A stretch of DNA of 21,596 nucleotides from an uncultured Bacilli bacterium (GCA_947629425.1 CANRDR010000004.1:1-21596), one strand, 5' to 3'. Shown: positions 8,963 through 16,697, counted from the first letter of the stretch. Notes: generated by a model not told the origin, from the letters alone. Translations and numbers: made by a program.

Positions 8963-8993
8963 GAATCTGTTTGAATTTTTGAACAGATTTTTT
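8963..8993 (+). terminator. Intrinsic terminator after the DUF2207 gene
   Basis: Arms AATCTGTT (8964-8971) and AACAGATT (8982-8989), extended by one G-U pair, form a stem that runs into six T (8988-8993), just after the stop codon. Confidence 0.8.
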
Positions 8994-9018
8994 AAATGTA
9001 TTATATAATTTAATAACA

Positions 9019-9191
9019 GGAATTGTGTATTGAACTAAATAGGTAAGAATCTTGAAGAATACAAAATTTTTTACACACTCCAAAATTTTTTTATTAGAAT
9101 TTTAAATTTATTTTAATAACAAAAAAGAAGTAAGAATTAACTTACTTGATACCATGGAAAGTTCTATTTACACAGAATTCTTTACACACTC
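9019..9191. repeat. Related short repeats, possible decayed mobile-element end
   Basis: Two direct 20-mers match at 18 of 20 positions: acaaaattttttacacactc (9061-9080) and acagaattctttacacactc (9172-9191). An imperfect inverted partner of the second lies at 9019-9035 (GGAATTGTGTATTGAAC against the complement of 9161-9180). The ACACA-AATT-TTTACAC pattern recalls ends of IS256-type elements, but that is from memory and unverified. No transposase remnant is visible. This makes up most of the 294-nt gene-free interval at 8942-9235, with the two terminators. Confidence 0.35.
9121..9147 (-). terminator. Intrinsic terminator for the minus-strand gene
   Basis: Arms AAGTAAG (9128-9134) and CTTACTT (9141-9147) form a 7-bp stem with a 6-nt loop. 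Read on the minus strand it is followed by C and then six T (complement of 9121-9126). It sits about 90 nt beyond the stop codon of the minus-strand gene. Confidence 0.65.
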
Positions 9192-9235
9192 TTTTAAAGT
9201 ATCATCTATACAGATTTTTAATACATATTTATATA

Positions 9236-11641
9236 TTATCTAGATCTACCTCTTATATTTTCTTGTTCATATTCATCTTCATAATAATTATTGAAACTTT
9301 GATTATAAATACCATAAATATTATTATCCATATTGTTTTGATTATTTAAATTATTTGAATCAAATGTAGGATTATATAAACTATTTTGGTTATTTAAATT
9401 ATTTGGATTATATAAGTTTTGATCATTTATATTTGTATTGTTAATATTATTTATATTATTATTTTGAAAATTTTGTTGTTGAGTTTGTTGATTTTGATTT
9501 AATTGATTTTTTTGATTTTTATTTTGTTTATTTTTATTTAAATTATTTTGATTATTCATATTATTTATAGAATCTACTTTATTATTATTTTGAATTAATG
9601 TTGTATCTAATTTTTGATTTAATAAATGAATTTTTTGTTTTTGACCTTTTAATCTACGTTCAATACTTTCTATATCATTTAAATATTTCATATATTCATT
9701 AGTATCTAAATAATTTTGAAATTCATCTGTAAATTCTTTTTTCATAGTTTTTAATTCTGTTAAAGTACTATCTATATCTTTATTAGTATTACTTAAATTA
9801 TTTTTTTCATTATTAATTAATGTTTTATAATCAGCACTAGGAACTATTTTAGAAAATGTTTTTACAGTCATTCTTCTTTGTAATTGTCTATAAATTTCTT
9901 GAATACTTAATTTATTATTTGGACTATGTAACATTTTTAAAGCAAGGCTATTAAGTTCTAATCTATTTTTTATTTCCATATTACCAATATAATATTTTTT
10001 TATTAATTTTTCTTCAGCAGTTATATTTTTTACTTTATTATCTAATCCATTAATATTCATTTGATATTTAAGTATTTTACTTTCAAATAATAATCTTTTT
10101 TTATTAAAATTCTTTATATCATTTTCATAATCTATTTCTAAATTATCTTTATTATTAATTAAATTTTTTTTATCTAAAACTTCTTTTTTTTCTAATAATG
10201 TTTCTTTTTTAATATTATTAATTTCATTTGTATAATCAAATTTATCTTTTATATCTTTATATATTTCATTTTTATAAAAATCTTTATCTTTCTTTAAATA
10301 ATCTACATATTCTTTTAAATGATTAGATTTTTCTTTAGACATATTAAATATTTCATATATTATATCTCCATTTTTAGATTTATCAATTATACCAATAATA
10401 TTATTAATGTTATTTAAATTATTTTCTAATCTATCAACTAATTTATTTATATCGTTTATATCATTTGTGCTATTAATAGCTTTATGTATTCTATGGTTTT
10501 CTAATTCTAATTCTCTTAAAGATGATTTATCTTTTTTTATTTTGTCAGTTATAGTTTTTATGAATTCTTTTTGTGCTATTTCTCTTGATATTCTTAATTC
10601 TTCTTCATTTTTCTTTTTTTCTTTTTCTTTATTAGTTAATTTATTTATTTCATCATTATTTATATCTTGTTTATCTTTATCATTTGCTTCTTTTTTATCT
10701 TTAATGTCTTCTTTACTGTTTTCATCTATAGTATTTTCTTTTTTATTATCTTTATTTAAGTTAGTAGATTTATCTTTATTATCTATTTTATTTTTATCAT
10801 CTAACTTTTTATCTTTAATGTCTTCTTTACTGTTTTCATCTGTAGTATTTTCTTTTTTATCATCTTTATTTAAGTTTGTAGATTTATCTTTATTATCTAT
10901 TTTATTTTTATCATCTAGTTTTTTATCTTTAATATCATCTTTACTGTTTTCATCTACAGTATTTTCTTTTTTATCATCTTTATTTAAGTCAATAGATTTA
11001 TCTTTATTATTTGTTTTACTTTTATTATCTATTTTTTTATCTTTAATGTCTTCTTTATTGTTTTCATTTAAATTTTTTTCTTTTTTATCATCTTTAGTTT
11101 CTCGTTTTAAATTTAAATCTTTAGTATCTAATTTTTTATTATTTTTATCTTTTAATTCTGTTGTTTTCTTTTCTTTATCTTTTATATCTTTATCATCTTT
11201 TTTTTCATCAATTTTATTTTTAATATCTTTATCTATTTCTTTTTTATTATCTTTCTTTTTTAAATCTAATTTTGTTTCTTTAATATTTATTTTATTTCCA
11301 GTTTTAATATCTTTTTTTAATGTATCATTTATATTATTATCTTTATTTTTTTTATCTTGAATTTCTTTTCTTATATCATCTGGAGTTTTATTTTTATTTT
11401 CTTTAACTTTTAATTTAATTTTTTGTATAACTTTTTTTCTTTTCTTTTTCTTAATAATATTAGTTTCTTGTTCTTTTTTATAGCGTATTAGTTCTTCTTC
11501 TTTTTTCTTTTTTATAATATTTTGTTCTTCTTCTTTCTTTTTTTTATTTTCTAATTCTTTTTTTCTTTTTTTAGCTAAATCTAAATAATATAATTTTAAA
11601 TATTTAAAATAATCATTTACGTCTTTTTTATTAGAATTCAT
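9236..11641 (-). CDS. Large charged, repeat-bearing protein with Asn/Gln-rich tail
   Basis: An 801-residue protein that I do not recognise. No signal peptide or membrane segment is seen, so it is probably cytoplasmic. Residues 1-100 are Lys/Glu-rich and likely helical. Residues 100-340 are almost only Lys, Asp, Asn, Glu and Ile, with three 38-residue repeats at 214-325. Residues about 340-680 are predicted long helices and coiled coil (for example SREIAQKEFIKTITDKIKKD and ESIERRLKGQKQKIHLLNQK). Residues about 683-785 are Asn/Gln-rich like a prion-like domain, and the end reads RGRSR. A GTG at 11650 lies inside the SD AGGTGG, so ATG 11641 is chosen. It is alone on its strand, with its own promoter and terminator. 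Roles as a scaffold or condensate former are speculative. A plus-strand open frame opposite it is a composition shadow. Confidence 0.75.
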   Translation of the reverse strand: MNSNKKDVNDYFKYLKLYYLDLAKKRKKELENKKKKEEEQNIIKKKKEEELIRYKKEQETNIIKKKKRKKVIQKIKLKVKENKNKTPDDIRKEIQDKKNKDNNINDTLKKDIKTGNKINIKETKLDLKKKDNKKEIDKDIKNKIDEKKDDKDIKDKEKKTTELKDKNNKKLDTKDLNLKRETKDDKKEKNLNENNKEDIKDKKIDNKSKTNNKDKSIDLNKDDKKENTVDENSKDDIKDKKLDDKNKIDNKDKSTNLNKDDKKENTTDENSKEDIKDKKLDDKNKIDNKDKSTNLNKDNKKENTIDENSKEDIKDKKEANDKDKQDINNDEINKLTNKEKEKKKNEEELRISREIAQKEFIKTITDKIKKDKSSLRELELENHRIHKAINSTNDINDINKLVDRLENNLNNINNIIGIIDKSKNGDIIYEIFNMSKEKSNHLKEYVDYLKKDKDFYKNEIYKDIKDKFDYTNEINNIKKETLLEKKEVLDKKNLINNKDNLEIDYENDIKNFNKKRLLFESKILKYQMNINGLDNKVKNITAEEKLIKKYYIGNMEIKNRLELNSLALKMLHSPNNKLSIQEIYRQLQRRMTVKTFSKIVPSADYKTLINNEKNNLSNTNKDIDSTLTELKTMKKEFTDEFQNYLDTNEYMKYLNDIESIERRLKGQKQKIHLLNQKLDTTLIQNNNKVDSINNMNNQNNLNKNKQNKNQKNQLNQNQQTQQQNFQNNNINNINNTNINDQNLYNPNNLNNQNSLYNPTFDSNNLNNQNNMDNNIYGIYNQSFNNYYEDEYEQENIRGRSR
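10667..11002 (-). repeat. Three tandem 114-bp coding repeats
   Basis: Units at about 10889-11002, 10775-10888 and 10667-10774 encode a 38-residue motif starting DKS(I/T)(D/N)LNKDDKKEN, then DENSK(E/D)DIKDKKLDDK. A degenerate fourth copy precedes them (about 11003-11089). The repeats are close to identical at DNA level, implying recent expansion or contraction. Confidence 0.85.
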
Positions 11642-11659
11642 ATCAACCACCTGTAAAGT

Positions 11660-11668
11660 ATTATAACA
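11660..11668 (-). promoter_or_regulatory. Extended -10 promoter for the minus-strand gene
   Basis: On the minus strand this reads TGTTATAAT, a perfect extended -10. The -35 region is weak. The predicted start near 11653 lies directly before the AGGTGG SD, giving a leader of about 12 nt. Confidence 0.55.
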
Positions 11669-11757
11669 AAAATAATATAAAAAATATATTATTTATGGGA
11701 AATTTTGTAAAAATTTATAAAAATTTATAAAAAGTACTTTAAAAATATAAAAAAAGG

Positions 11758-11766
11758 TGTTATACT
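11758..11766 (+). promoter_or_regulatory. Extended -10 promoter for the candidate small RNA
   Basis: TGTTATACT matches TGnTATAAT with one mismatch. The -35 position (11738-11743, TTTAAA) is weak. The expected start is about 11773, just upstream of the closing stem of the predicted RNA. Confidence 0.5.
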
Positions 11767-11772
11767 TAATAT

Positions 11773-11916
11773 GCAATAAGGGAGTGTGTGATAAGCCAAT
11801 TATTTGAATCGTCTTTAAAATTCAGTGTCGACAATTACTACTATTTTGAAGAACGTTTTTTATCCACTTTCTCTTATGCACATAAAAGATAAATTATTTT
11901 ACGATTTATCTTTTTT
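11773..11916 (+). ncRNA. Candidate structured small RNA, 6S-like in outline
   Basis: About 140 nt between an extended -10 promoter and an intrinsic terminator, with no open frame. Hand folding gives a closing stem (11785-11795 with 11873-11884, 11 bp and a bulged G11878). Next comes a pyrimidine-rich internal bubble (11796-11805 and 11860-11872), then a 3-bp step. A long apical stem follows (11810-11821 with 11843-11855, 12 bp, one bulged A, one G-U), capped by a short AGTG/TACT hairpin. The order closing stem, central bubble, apical arm is that of 6S RNA, which binds RNA polymerase. It is shorter than usual 6S (about 180-200 nt), and I cannot confirm conserved bases. Other options are a new small RNA or a leader/attenuator of the next gene. 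No SRP, tmRNA or T-box signature is seen. Confidence 0.5.
11884..11916 (+). terminator. Strong intrinsic terminator of the small RNA
   Basis: A perfect 11-bp stem (AAAAGATAAAT 11884-11894 with ATTTATCTTTT 11904-11914), a 9-nt loop and six T from 11911. It precedes the separate promoter of the downstream ligase gene. Confidence 0.8.
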
Positions 11917-11930
11917 ATTTTATTTTTATA

Positions 11931-11939
11931 TGATATTAT
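11931..11939 (+). promoter_or_regulatory. Extended -10 promoter candidate for the ligase operon
   Basis: TGATATTAT fits TGnTATAAT with one mismatch. The start is expected near 11946, leaving a leader of about 40 nt with SD GGAGAG before ATG 11986. The -35 would fall in the T tract of the preceding terminator and is poor. Confidence 0.45.
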
Positions 11940-11985
11940 TTATATAGGGAATAACTGGGGTTATAAAATAGAATGGAGAGAAATT

Positions 11986-13986
11986 ATGGAACAAAAAAAT
12001 TTAACAGGGTATCCACATATTGATAAACCTTGGATGAAGTATTATAAGGATTTAAAGTTTGATGATAATAATTATAGTCATATGGTTGAGTATTTAAAAG
12101 AAAAAAATAAATTTAGAAAGTCTTTAATAGCAGAATCATATTATGGTAAAGAATTTACTTATGATGAAATGCTTTTTGATACTACTAGTGCAAAAGCATT
12201 ATCGAGTATAGGTATAAAAAGAAATGATTTGATTTTAAATTTAGTACCAAATTTAAAAGAAAGTGGAGAAATTTGGTTTGGAGCAACACAAATAGGTGCA
12301 ATTAGTGATTATATAGATCCTAGACCAGATTCTACAAATATGCAAGCGAATGCAAATAAATTATTAGAAATTATTAAATTTGAAAAACCAAACTATATTG
12401 TTGCATTAGATATGTGTTATATAGGAATGATAAAACCTATAGAAAAAGAATTAAAAGAATTAGGAATAAAAGGTATTGTAACTATAAGTGCAAGTGACTC
12501 AATGAATTTAAAAGGCAAAATAGATTATATGAAAGATGTAATTAATTACAATTCTTTAAAAAACGCAAGAAACTTAAATTCAAATGTTAAGAAATTATCA
12601 TGGTATCAAGCATTACAAGATAAACTTAGTAATATGAAAAAAATGGAAGAAGCATATAATAAAGCAACTTCAAAAACTTTAATACCAGTTTATAAATATA
12701 CTGATTTAAAAAATAATGTAAAATATGAAAATTTATATAAAATTATTGCTGCAGAAGATGAAATAAATTATATAGGACATACTTCAGGTACTAGTGGGGC
12801 AAGACCAAAACCTATTACGGCAACTAATAAAAATATAATTTCTAAATTAAATCAAATGGAAATGGCTGGAGTTAATTTTGATACAGGAGATAGAGTTTTA
12901 AGAATATTACCTTTATTTGCACCATTTGGAGCATTTGATAATTATTTACTAACTTTATCTAGTGGTGCCATCAGTATAGATGTACCAGAATTTGATATAA
13001 GCGAATTTGGATATTTAATTAAAAAATATAGACCAAATATTATAATTGCGACACCTGCATGGCTTGCTCAATTACCCAATTATAAATATTTACAAAATTT
13101 AGATTTATCTTGTATTAAAAAAATGACATATGGTGGGGATTCTATGTCAGAAAAAGATGAAGAAAATTTAAATGCATGGTTAAAAAATCATGGTAGCAAT
13201 GCAATAGTAAGAAAAGGTTATGGAATGAGTGAATTCTTAGGATGTGGTACTCATGCTAAAAATGAATATAACAAATATGGATCAATCGGAATACCTATTC
13301 CAGGATTAACATTAGGTATAGTTGATCCAAATATAGATGATAAATTAGTTCCATTAAAATTTGAAGAAGGAAAAGATAAACTAGAAGGAGAAATTATAGT
13401 ATCAGGAAATTCTGTAACTAACGGAGTTTTACATGAAAATGTAATTGTTCCACATTATGAATTAGATGGTGAATCTTATATTAGAACCAGAGATTTAATG
13501 GCTATGGATAGAGATGGAATATTTTATCATTTAGGAAGAAAAGATCGTTCTTTTGCACGTTTTGATGGATATAAAATAAAACCATATGAAATTGAATCTA
13601 TTATAGAAAGTCATCCATTAGTAAAACAAGCAAGAGTAGTTGAATATTATGATGAAAATTATAGAGGAATAATGCCTATATGTCATATTACATTAAATAA
13701 TGAAAATATAGAAAATATAGATTCTATTAAATTAGTTAATGAAATAGTATATGACTATATAATTAAAAATCCAACTATGTCATCTAGACAAATACCATCT
13801 AAATTTAAAATTAGAGAAAATATGCCATTAACTAAAAATAGTAAAGTAGATTTTAATAAGTTAAAAAATGAACCATTAGATAATACAGAAATTAATGTTT
13901 CAGTTGAAGAAACTAATTTAAGTGTAGGTTCAATTAATATATCATATGCAAATAAAGAAAAAGTTTTAAAATTAAAAAAAGATTAA
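11986..13986 (+). CDS. ANL-superfamily adenylating enzyme (acyl-CoA ligase/AMP-binding)
   Basis: A 666-residue enzyme predicted to activate a carboxylic acid with ATP to an acyl-adenylate. Core motifs are readable: A3 HTSGTSGARPKP (265-276), A5 GYGMSE (411-416), A7 TRDL (501-504), A8 GRKDRSFARFDGYKIKPYEIE (517-537), and an A10-like PLTKNSKVDF with likely catalytic K620. The usual A10 SGK is altered to NSK. An unusual linker (about 165-245) before the P-loop and about 40 extra residues after the last motif extend it beyond common acyl-CoA ligases. The substrate cannot be read, and no carrier protein or CoA-linked partner is nearby. The gap to the next gene is 13 nt, so it leads an operon with a kinase-like sensor and UppP. 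A lipid or envelope role is inference. Confidence 0.8.
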   Translation: MEQKNLTGYPHIDKPWMKYYKDLKFDDNNYSHMVEYLKEKNKFRKSLIAESYYGKEFTYDEMLFDTTSAKALSSIGIKRNDLILNLVPNLKESGEIWFGATQIGAISDYIDPRPDSTNMQANANKLLEIIKFEKPNYIVALDMCYIGMIKPIEKELKELGIKGIVTISASDSMNLKGKIDYMKDVINYNSLKNARNLNSNVKKLSWYQALQDKLSNMKKMEEAYNKATSKTLIPVYKYTDLKNNVKYENLYKIIAAEDEINYIGHTSGTSGARPKPITATNKNIISKLNQMEMAGVNFDTGDRVLRILPLFAPFGAFDNYLLTLSSGAISIDVPEFDISEFGYLIKKYRPNIIIATPAWLAQLPNYKYLQNLDLSCIKKMTYGGDSMSEKDEENLNAWLKNHGSNAIVRKGYGMSEFLGCGTHAKNEYNKYGSIGIPIPGLTLGIVDPNIDDKLVPLKFEEGKDKLEGEIIVSGNSVTNGVLHENVIVPHYELDGESYIRTRDLMAMDRDGIFYHLGRKDRSFARFDGYKIKPYEIESIIESHPLVKQARVVEYYDENYRGIMPICHITLNNENIENIDSIKLVNEIVYDYIIKNPTMSSRQIPSKFKIRENMPLTKNSKVDFNKLKNEPLDNTEINVSVEETNLSVGSINISYANKEKVLKLKKD

Positions 13987-13999
13987 AGAGGTGGTAATA

Positions 14000-15799
14000 A
14001 TGCAAAATGTCCAAGGATTTTTGCTAATAAATTTATATGCTTTTCTTTTAATAGTATCTACATGTGTAATATTTTTTGAAAAAAAACATCTAAAACAAAT
14101 AGAAGGTGCTACTTATTCTAAATTTTTAATTGCAAATTTATTTGTATCATTAACGGGTTTAATATTAGGATTATTAGTTAGCAATATTATATATGCAAAT
14201 GAATTTTTAATATCTATAGCAAATAAATGTTATTTAATAAGTTTATTTTTCTGGGTTTATTATTTTACTTTTTATACTGTATATGTTGCATTAAAAAATA
14301 AAAATACAATAAATAAATTTATACCAATATTTAAAACTATAAAATATTTAAGTATTATATTAATAATTTTATTACCAGTAACTGTAGTTATGGATAAAAT
14401 AAATAGTCAAGTTTCTGGATATGCAATAATGTATACTTATTTGGTTTGTGGAATAGGAATAATTATTCAAATAATTTGTTTAATTGCAAATTATAAAAAT
14501 TTAAAAAATAAAAAATTTATACCAATTTATTTATTAATATTTTTAGGAGGAATAATATTTTCTTTACAAGTTATGGATTCTTCATTAAATTATTTAATAA
14601 ATCCTACTTTAATTTTTATAGCATTTATAATGTATCATACTATAGAAAATCCAGATATAAAAATGTTAAGTGAAATATATAAAAATAAAGAATTAGTAGA
14701 ACAAACATATGTAGATAAATCTAACTTCTTATTTGAAATGACACAAGAAGTTAGAAGTCCATTAATGAATTTAAATAATTTATGTAAAAGTATAAAAGAT
14801 GAAGATGATATAGATACAATAAAAGAAAAGTTAAAATTAATAAATAATAGAGTAAGAGAGTTAGATTTTGTAGTAAATGATGTATTAGATGTATCTAGTT
14901 TAGATATACAAAAAATTAAATTTATAAGAAATAAATATAATTTAAAAACAATATATGAAGATGTAATAAATAAAGTAAAATCTAATATGCCAGATAATAT
15001 AGAATTTAGAACAAAAATAAAAGATAATATTCCATTTTTAGAAGGAGATTATATAAAACTAAAACAAGTATTATTAAGTTTATTATTAAATTCAGTTAAA
15101 AAAACAAAAGAAGGATTTATAGAATTTAAAATAGATACAATAGAAAGATATGATGTATGTAGATTAATATTTACAATAACTGATACTGGATTAGGATTAT
15201 CTATAGATAAAATAAATGAAATATTAAGTACAACTAGTGAATTTGATTCTAAGGATGTAGAAGATTTAGAAAAAAGTGATTTTAATATAAAATTATGTCA
15301 AAAGATAGCAAAGGCTGCAGGAGGAAATTTATTAATAAAATCTAATCCAGGAAAAGGAACAGAAATAATATTAACAGTAGATCAAGCAATATATAATCCA
15401 AGTAGTAAAGAATCTATAATAGATAAATATGAAAGTGCAATAGTAAATAAAAGAGTACTAATTATTAGTCAAGATAAAGAAATAAATAGTATAATAAAAA
15501 AGAAATTACAAGAAGAAAATATAACAACATCAATAATATTAAATGGTAATGATGGAATAGATAAAATAAAAAGTAAAAAAACATATGACTATATAATAAT
15601 AGAAGATGAAATGAATGGAATAAATGGATATAATACAATGAAAGAAATAAAAAATATAAATAAAAAAATACCATTAATATTATTGATAGAGAAGAATAAA
15701 GAGAATATAATAAAACATTATATAGAAGATGGATTTCAAGATTATATAATAAAAGAAAATATAATAGAAGATATAAATAGAATAATTGATAAATATTAG
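14000..15799 (+). CDS. 7-TM hybrid histidine kinase-like protein lacking both phosphoacceptors
   Basis: A 599-residue membrane protein. The first 215 residues hold about seven hydrophobic segments (a 7-TM sensor). The dimerisation region follows, where the H-box FxxxMSHEIRxPL reads FLFEMTQEVRSPL, so the phosphorylatable His is Q249. The ATPase domain keeps an N-box Asn (LLLNSVKK, N364) and a G1 motif (TDTGLGL, D395), but the G2 GxGLGL position reads SDFNIKL. A receiver-like domain (about 485-599) has IIIEDEMNGINGY, placing Glu (E535) where the phospho-Asp should be; the switch Thr is also lost (LILLIEK), while the Lys in DYIIK remains. It looks like a signalling pseudo-kinase. GTG 13991 lies in the SD AGAGGTGG, so ATG 14000 is used. 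It sits 13 nt after the ligase and 26 nt before uppP. Confidence 0.85.
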   Translation: MQNVQGFLLINLYAFLLIVSTCVIFFEKKHLKQIEGATYSKFLIANLFVSLTGLILGLLVSNIIYANEFLISIANKCYLISLFFWVYYFTFYTVYVALKNKNTINKFIPIFKTIKYLSIILIILLPVTVVMDKINSQVSGYAIMYTYLVCGIGIIIQIICLIANYKNLKNKKFIPIYLLIFLGGIIFSLQVMDSSLNYLINPTLIFIAFIMYHTIENPDIKMLSEIYKNKELVEQTYVDKSNFLFEMTQEVRSPLMNLNNLCKSIKDEDDIDTIKEKLKLINNRVRELDFVVNDVLDVSSLDIQKIKFIRNKYNLKTIYEDVINKVKSNMPDNIEFRTKIKDNIPFLEGDYIKLKQVLLSLLLNSVKKTKEGFIEFKIDTIERYDVCRLIFTITDTGLGLSIDKINEILSTTSEFDSKDVEDLEKSDFNIKLCQKIAKAAGGNLLIKSNPGKGTEIILTVDQAIYNPSSKESIIDKYESAIVNKRVLIISQDKEINSIIKKKLQEENITTSIILNGNDGIDKIKSKKTYDYIIIEDEMNGINGYNTMKEIKNINKKIPLILLIEKNKENIIKHYIEDGFQDYIIKENIIEDINRIIDKY

Positions 15800-15825
15800 A
15801 AATATAATGTAAGGGTGATAAAAAA

Positions 15826-16641
15826 GTGATGTTATTAAAATATATATTATTAGGTATAATACAAGGTATAACAGAACCTTTACCAGTATCTAGTAGTGGA
15901 CATATATATATATTTAAAAATTTATTTAAAACTAATACTCTATTTAATGATTTAAATTATGAAATATTTTTAAATTTTGCATCATTTATAGCAATATTTA
16001 TAATATTTAGAAAAGATATATATAAATTAGTAGTAGGATTTTTTAAATATATTTTTAGCAAAGATAGAGATAAATATTTTTATGAATTTAAATATTGTTT
16101 AATGATAATAATAGGTACTATACCTGTAGGTATTTTAGGATTAATACTAAAAGATCCATTAGAAGATTTATTATTTAAAAATACATATTTAGTAGGATTA
16201 GCATTTATATTTACAGGAATAATACTTATGCTTGTTAAAAATAAAAATGGTAAAAAAACTGATAAAAATATAGTATTAAAAGATGCAGTAATAATAGGTT
16301 TATTAGAAGCAGTTGCATTAGTACCGGGAATATCAAGAAGTGGAACAGTATTAGTAGGATGTTTATTATGTAATTTAAATAGAGAATCAAGTTTAAAATA
16401 TACATTTATGTTATATTTTCCTGTAAGTATCGCAACTATGTTATTAGGTGTAAAAGATGTAATAGAAACAGGTATTAATACTTCTTTAATATTATATTAT
16501 TTAGTAGGTATGATATTTGCTCTTATAGTAACGTATTATACTTATAAAATATTAAGTGATATTGTTAAAAAGGGTAATCTTTGGAAATTTTCAATATATT
16601 TATTTATAATAGGTATTATAGTATTTATATATTTTTTATAA
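15826..16641 (+). CDS. uppP: Undecaprenyl-diphosphate phosphatase (BacA/UppP)
   Basis: A 271-residue polytopic membrane enzyme that dephosphorylates undecaprenyl pyrophosphate to recycle the lipid carrier for wall polymers; the family is linked to bacitracin tolerance. The (E/Q)xxxE motif is QGITE (Q13, E17), followed by PVSSSGH (H26), and the second motif is PGISRSGTV (167-175, R171). The usual Thr at the end of PGxSRSxxT is Val here, with Thr one place earlier. About eight hydrophobic segments and the normal family length are seen. Start is GTG 15826 or ATG 15829; SD AGGGTGAT (15812-15819) allows both. It is the third gene of the ligase-sensor-uppP run, so lipid-carrier supply may be coupled to that sensor. 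No good T-tract terminator follows. Confidence 0.93.
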   Translation: MMLLKYILLGIIQGITEPLPVSSSGHIYIFKNLFKTNTLFNDLNYEIFLNFASFIAIFIIFRKDIYKLVVGFFKYIFSKDRDKYFYEFKYCLMIIIGTIPVGILGLILKDPLEDLLFKNTYLVGLAFIFTGIILMLVKNKNGKKTDKNIVLKDAVIIGLLEAVALVPGISRSGTVLVGCLLCNLNRESSLKYTFMLYFPVSIATMLLGVKDVIETGINTSLILYYLVGMIFALIVTYYTYKILSDIVKKGNLWKFSIYLFIIGIIVFIYFL

Positions 16642-16642
16642 C

Positions 16643-16686
16643 ATTTACAATATTTTGTAAATAAATTTCTCAAAAAATGGAAATTT
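16643..16686. repeat. Two adjacent inverted repeats after uppP
   Basis: ATTTACAA/TTGTAAAT (16643-16650 and 16655-16662) is a perfect 8-bp hairpin, and AAATTTC/GAAATTT (16663-16669 and 16680-16686) another of 7 bp. Neither is followed by a T tract on the plus strand, so they are not standard terminators. They lie just upstream of a strong promoter and could be an operator or a factor-dependent end. Confidence 0.45.
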
Positions 16687-16697
16687 CAAAAAAGTTA

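Noticed and set aside
8745..9083. Open frames on both strands over the Gly-rich end of the DUF2207 gene
   Set aside because: They are frame shadows of GGT/GGA repeats and cross the terminator; there is no SD or family signal.
9146..9349. 67-codon + strand frame
   Set aside because: It runs into the antisense of the Asn-rich tail of the minus-strand gene and has no SD or recognisable sequence.
10407..11360. 317-codon open frame on the + strand opposite the charged-protein gene
   Set aside because: It is the Ser/Phe/Leu-only antisense shadow of Lys/Asp/Asn-rich codons, with no SD; the minus-strand gene has a promoter, SD and terminator.
11773..11916. SRP RNA, tmRNA or T-box leader as identity of the small RNA
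   Set aside because: I find no GGAAGCAGCC-like SRP loop, no tag-peptide frame with a tRNA-like end, and no T-box GGTGG-type sequence.
14000..15799. Calling the sensor a normal active hybrid histidine kinase
   Set aside because: The H-box His, receiver Asp and G2 motif are all missing in the read codons.
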